From the NCBI GenBank assembly GCA_964035575.1, contig OZ037844.1, forward strand, positions 372,001 through 436,000: 64,000 nt of DNA, given 5' to 3'. Position 1 is the stretch's first letter. Each line of letters starts with the position of its first letter. Source of the stretch: Rhynchopus sp. YZ270_cl-10 (lineage: Eukaryota; Euglenozoa; Diplonemea; Diplonemida; Diplonemidae). Below are positions 61,664-64,000 of the stretch, one piece after another. The position numbers and the translations under genes are program-made. The notes beneath the pieces were generated by a model. The model was given only the letters and a program-made list of their open reading frames with translations. It was not told where the DNA came from and searched no databases.

Positions 61664-63393
61664 ATCCCGCTTTCCCCTCCCCTTTATTTACACCGTGTTC
61701 TCAAAGCTTGTTTACTAATCCTTCTTTTTATTCTGCTCCATTTTCTCCTTCCCCCCCTCCCTTTTCTGTGTCTACGTGTGAGGAAGAAGACTACGGGCCG
61801 GGCCTCGACTCGCTATATGATTCTGTTTGTGTGGTTAAGATTCATAAGTCGAGTGTCAGGGCCCCGGCTGTGGTTAGCCTTTCTGAGAAGCTTGCACCCA
61901 TTTGTTCCTCCTTTCTGCATTTGGATAGAGTGAAAGAACTGGACAGAGAAGGTGAGCTCAAAGGGATTTTAGATCTTATTACTGATCCCAAATGTTTTTA
62001 CTCAGCCTTCAGACCGGGGTCTCTGGACCTCATTTTTTCCAACCCCAGTGTTTTTTCGTCGTCTATCTCCAGAAACATGGCACACCATCTGGACAGGTTA
62101 TTGGAATACGGGGTTGTTAAACGTGTGTCAGCTCGTCAAACAGTGGTATTGCACGCATTCACCGTACCTAAGAAATCTGCGGGTGTTCGTTTTGTCGCAG
62201 ATGGGCGTAAATTGAATAAGTTAATGTACCGGCCTCCTGAGATGCTTCTTCCGAAGATACCTCAGGTGATCGACAGAGTTCTGGAGTCTTCCTGGGCAGT
62301 ACTTGCGGACGGCAAAAGTTGGTTTTACCAATTTGGCCTACACGAGGAAATCCAGGCTTTTTTCGGTATCAATCTGGGTCATCAGAGAGGAGATTTCATC
62401 CAAACCAGACTCATTGCTATGTGCATGGGGTGGTCTTTCGCACCTTGTATTGCTCACCGCACTGCGAGGGTGCTCCTCCCTGATGACTCGGGTGTTACCT
62501 GGGTGGACAACTTCATTGTTTTAGATAAGTCTCGCGAGGCTGTTACTTTTTCGTTTTCTCAGTTTTTAGCACGTTGTAAACACGTGAATGCTGTGCTAAA
62601 CTTAGAAGATGAGTTTTACGGTGAACCGTTGCAAGTTTTTTGTGCCTTAGGAATTGAGTTTGATTTGGTGAATCACCGTTTTCGCGCTGAGCACAAGTGG
62701 GTCACCAAGTTGTTAAACTGTGAGGAATGGGAAAAGGTCAAGTCAAATTCTTGCACTATTCGCCAATTTTTCAAAGTTTTTGGTTCTTTGGTGTGGAACT
62801 CTTATTCTGTTCGTTCACCCCTTTGCTACCTTCCATCTTCCCTTTCTTTTATCCGTGATGTGGCGCGGACCACTACCCAGTCACCCGAGGCGTGGGACTT
62901 ACCCCTCGATGTCAGGAGCTCTACCCTCGCCGAGCTCTCACTCCGTATGAGCGAAGTAGAGGTGAACAATTGGCAAGGGAAGCGTCCGACACAGGAGGTA
63001 ACTGTGTGGTCTGATGCGTCTCAGGAAGGGTGGGCGGCGGTTTTCGAAGGTGAGAAGGAAACGGTCGCTCAGGGTCTGTTTACAGAGAACCCCGAGTGGC
63101 ATATTTATATTAAAGAAATTTTTGCGGCGGCTAAAGCCATCCAACTTACCGCTTCCATGTTTAATAATAAAAAAGTTTTGTTGATGGTTGACAACATGGC
63201 TGCTGTGTACAGCATTCAACGGGGCCATTCGTCCAACTTCATCTCAAATACACTCTTGGCCAAATTATTTCGAATCGCTGAAGAAGCGAATTTGTATATC
63301 GTGTGCACTTGGGTATCTACTCTGGTTCAGAAGGCGGATCCCTTTTCACGGGATTCGAAAGCCAAGGATCCTATTTTATTGGATGAGTTGTAA
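61664..63393 (+). CDS. Reverse transcriptase-RNase H of the YR element
   Basis: The frame is open from 60748, but the part overlapping the recombinase is low-quality shadow; recognisable RT begins after about 61670. RT core motifs (including WVDN at the YxDD position) and a C-terminal RNase H-like domain (VWSDAS, MVDNMAA) are present. It copies element RNA into DNA. Confidence 0.8.
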
Positions 63394-63633
63394 TTCTTTT
63401 TACGGACTGGTTGGTCTTTATTTGTATAACAGTTTCGCACCGTTTTGTATCTCCACCTTAATTCTTCTAATTCGTTTCGTCTATTCCCGTTAAATTTGTT
63501 GTGGGAACTTGTCTGTAAGAATTGTTTTTCTGTTTATCTGTTCGCGTGGCGTCCCTCAGGGTCCTTAGGGTCCTGGAGGATGCGTCCAATGAAAATCACG
63601 TCGTGTAGAAGAGTTCAAGAATGTAGGTTTTAT

Positions 63634-63897
63634 TATTTTTGTATACAACAGACGAAGCGGTACGCGTACGGTTGTAAAGAAATAATACAGACCGAAATGT
63701 TTGGGCGTCTTCGGTTCGAATGATTGGAATTGTGTGTGTAGTTCAGACATAAATACTGGCTCTTCTATCTTGTTCTTTTATTCATTGTTTTCCTTTCATT
63801 GCCCTTTGCTTGTGCTCCCCGACTCCAATTCAACCAACACTTACAGAGGGGGGTCAAAAAGTTATTAGCGTTTTTCATTTAAAAAAAAAAAAAAAAA
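63634..63897 (+). repeat. 3' terminal direct repeat of the YR element
   Basis: Matches 57773-58047 almost base for base; differences lie mainly in homopolymer length. Confidence 0.85.
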
Positions 63898-64000
63898 GAA
63901 GGAAAAGAGATAATTGGCGTTATTGTTGTTATTGGGATTTACAGTCTCACATTGTCTTTTTCGTTCGTTGTTCTATTTAGACACGTTGGGCCTAATGCGC
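63898..64000. other. Sequence beyond the retrotransposon
   Basis: About 100 bp of unassigned sequence; nothing is recognised. Confidence 0.4.

Larger units (their letters stand above)
57773..63897 (+). mobile_element. Tyrosine-recombinase (YR) retrotransposon, VIPER/DIRS-like, looks whole
   Basis: Direct terminal repeats of about 265 bp (57773-58047 and 63634-63897) are almost identical, so insertion is recent. The order is gag-like ORF (58048-60672), tyrosine recombinase (60779-61663), reverse transcriptase plus RNase H (about 61670-63393). YR ahead of RT matches VIPER rather than DIRS, PAT or Ngaro. All parts are open; no obvious break is seen. Overlapping frames imply re-initiation, frameshifting or separate processing, as the superfamily is known to use. 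Each terminal repeat carries a long pyrimidine tract ending CACTTACAG. Confidence 0.82.

Overview
The window is nuclear DNA of a unicellular eukaryote. Genes are single-exon or carry a few short GT-AG introns (47-254 bp), and the products are eukaryotic: a USP-type deubiquitinase, a lipase fused to an IQ-motif tail, a membrane class III nucleotide cyclase, a GH123/DUF6067-like secreted hydrolase and a family of ankyrin-repeat proteins. The host cannot be named from sequence alone. A lean towards Euglenozoa rests on weak clues: the YR-before-RT order of a tyrosine-recombinase retrotransposon (as in VIPER), cyclase motifs like those of trypanosomatids and Euglena, and a pyrimidine tract plus AG just before several start codons. 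The cis-introns fit a kinetoplastid poorly.

Layout. 1-6856: three ordinary minus-strand genes (a conserved hypothetical cut by the window edge, a two-exon USP, a two-exon 157-aa hypothetical). 7412-14506: three ankyrin genes. 15301-27239: a 12-kb gene-free block bounded by about 110-bp terminal inverted repeats and packed with palindromes, nested elements and pure tandem arrays (GTAC-core 7-mers and 5-mers, GGTACC 8-mers, CATG 8-mers, a GC-palindrome array of about 42 bp). 27601-31200: two more ankyrin genes. 32025-36038: a three-exon lipase/IQ gene encoding 1270 residues. 37622-44235: three ankyrin genes in a tandem array with near-identical spacers. 45510-48967: a three-exon secreted GH123-like gene. 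49288-57562: a tandem duplication of a cyclase gene (one decayed, one intact) with an ankyrin gene between the copies and a solo retrotransposon terminal repeat upstream of each cyclase copy. 57773-63897: a whole-looking YR retrotransposon, the only plus-strand coding in the window.

The most striking host system is the nine-member ankyrin family, all on the minus strand and all open. Each has an almost invariant N-terminus of about 120 residues, a short hypervariable linker, and then ankyrin repeats added in units of three (about 100 residues), so protein lengths form a ladder of 2, 3, 4 or 6 triads. With near-identical flanks this looks like a family diversified by unequal exchange and gene conversion. 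A small hairpin with a conserved tip and changing but still paired lower stem recurs between genes and in one intron, and several MITE-like palindromic elements can be dated against empty sites in paralogous spacers.
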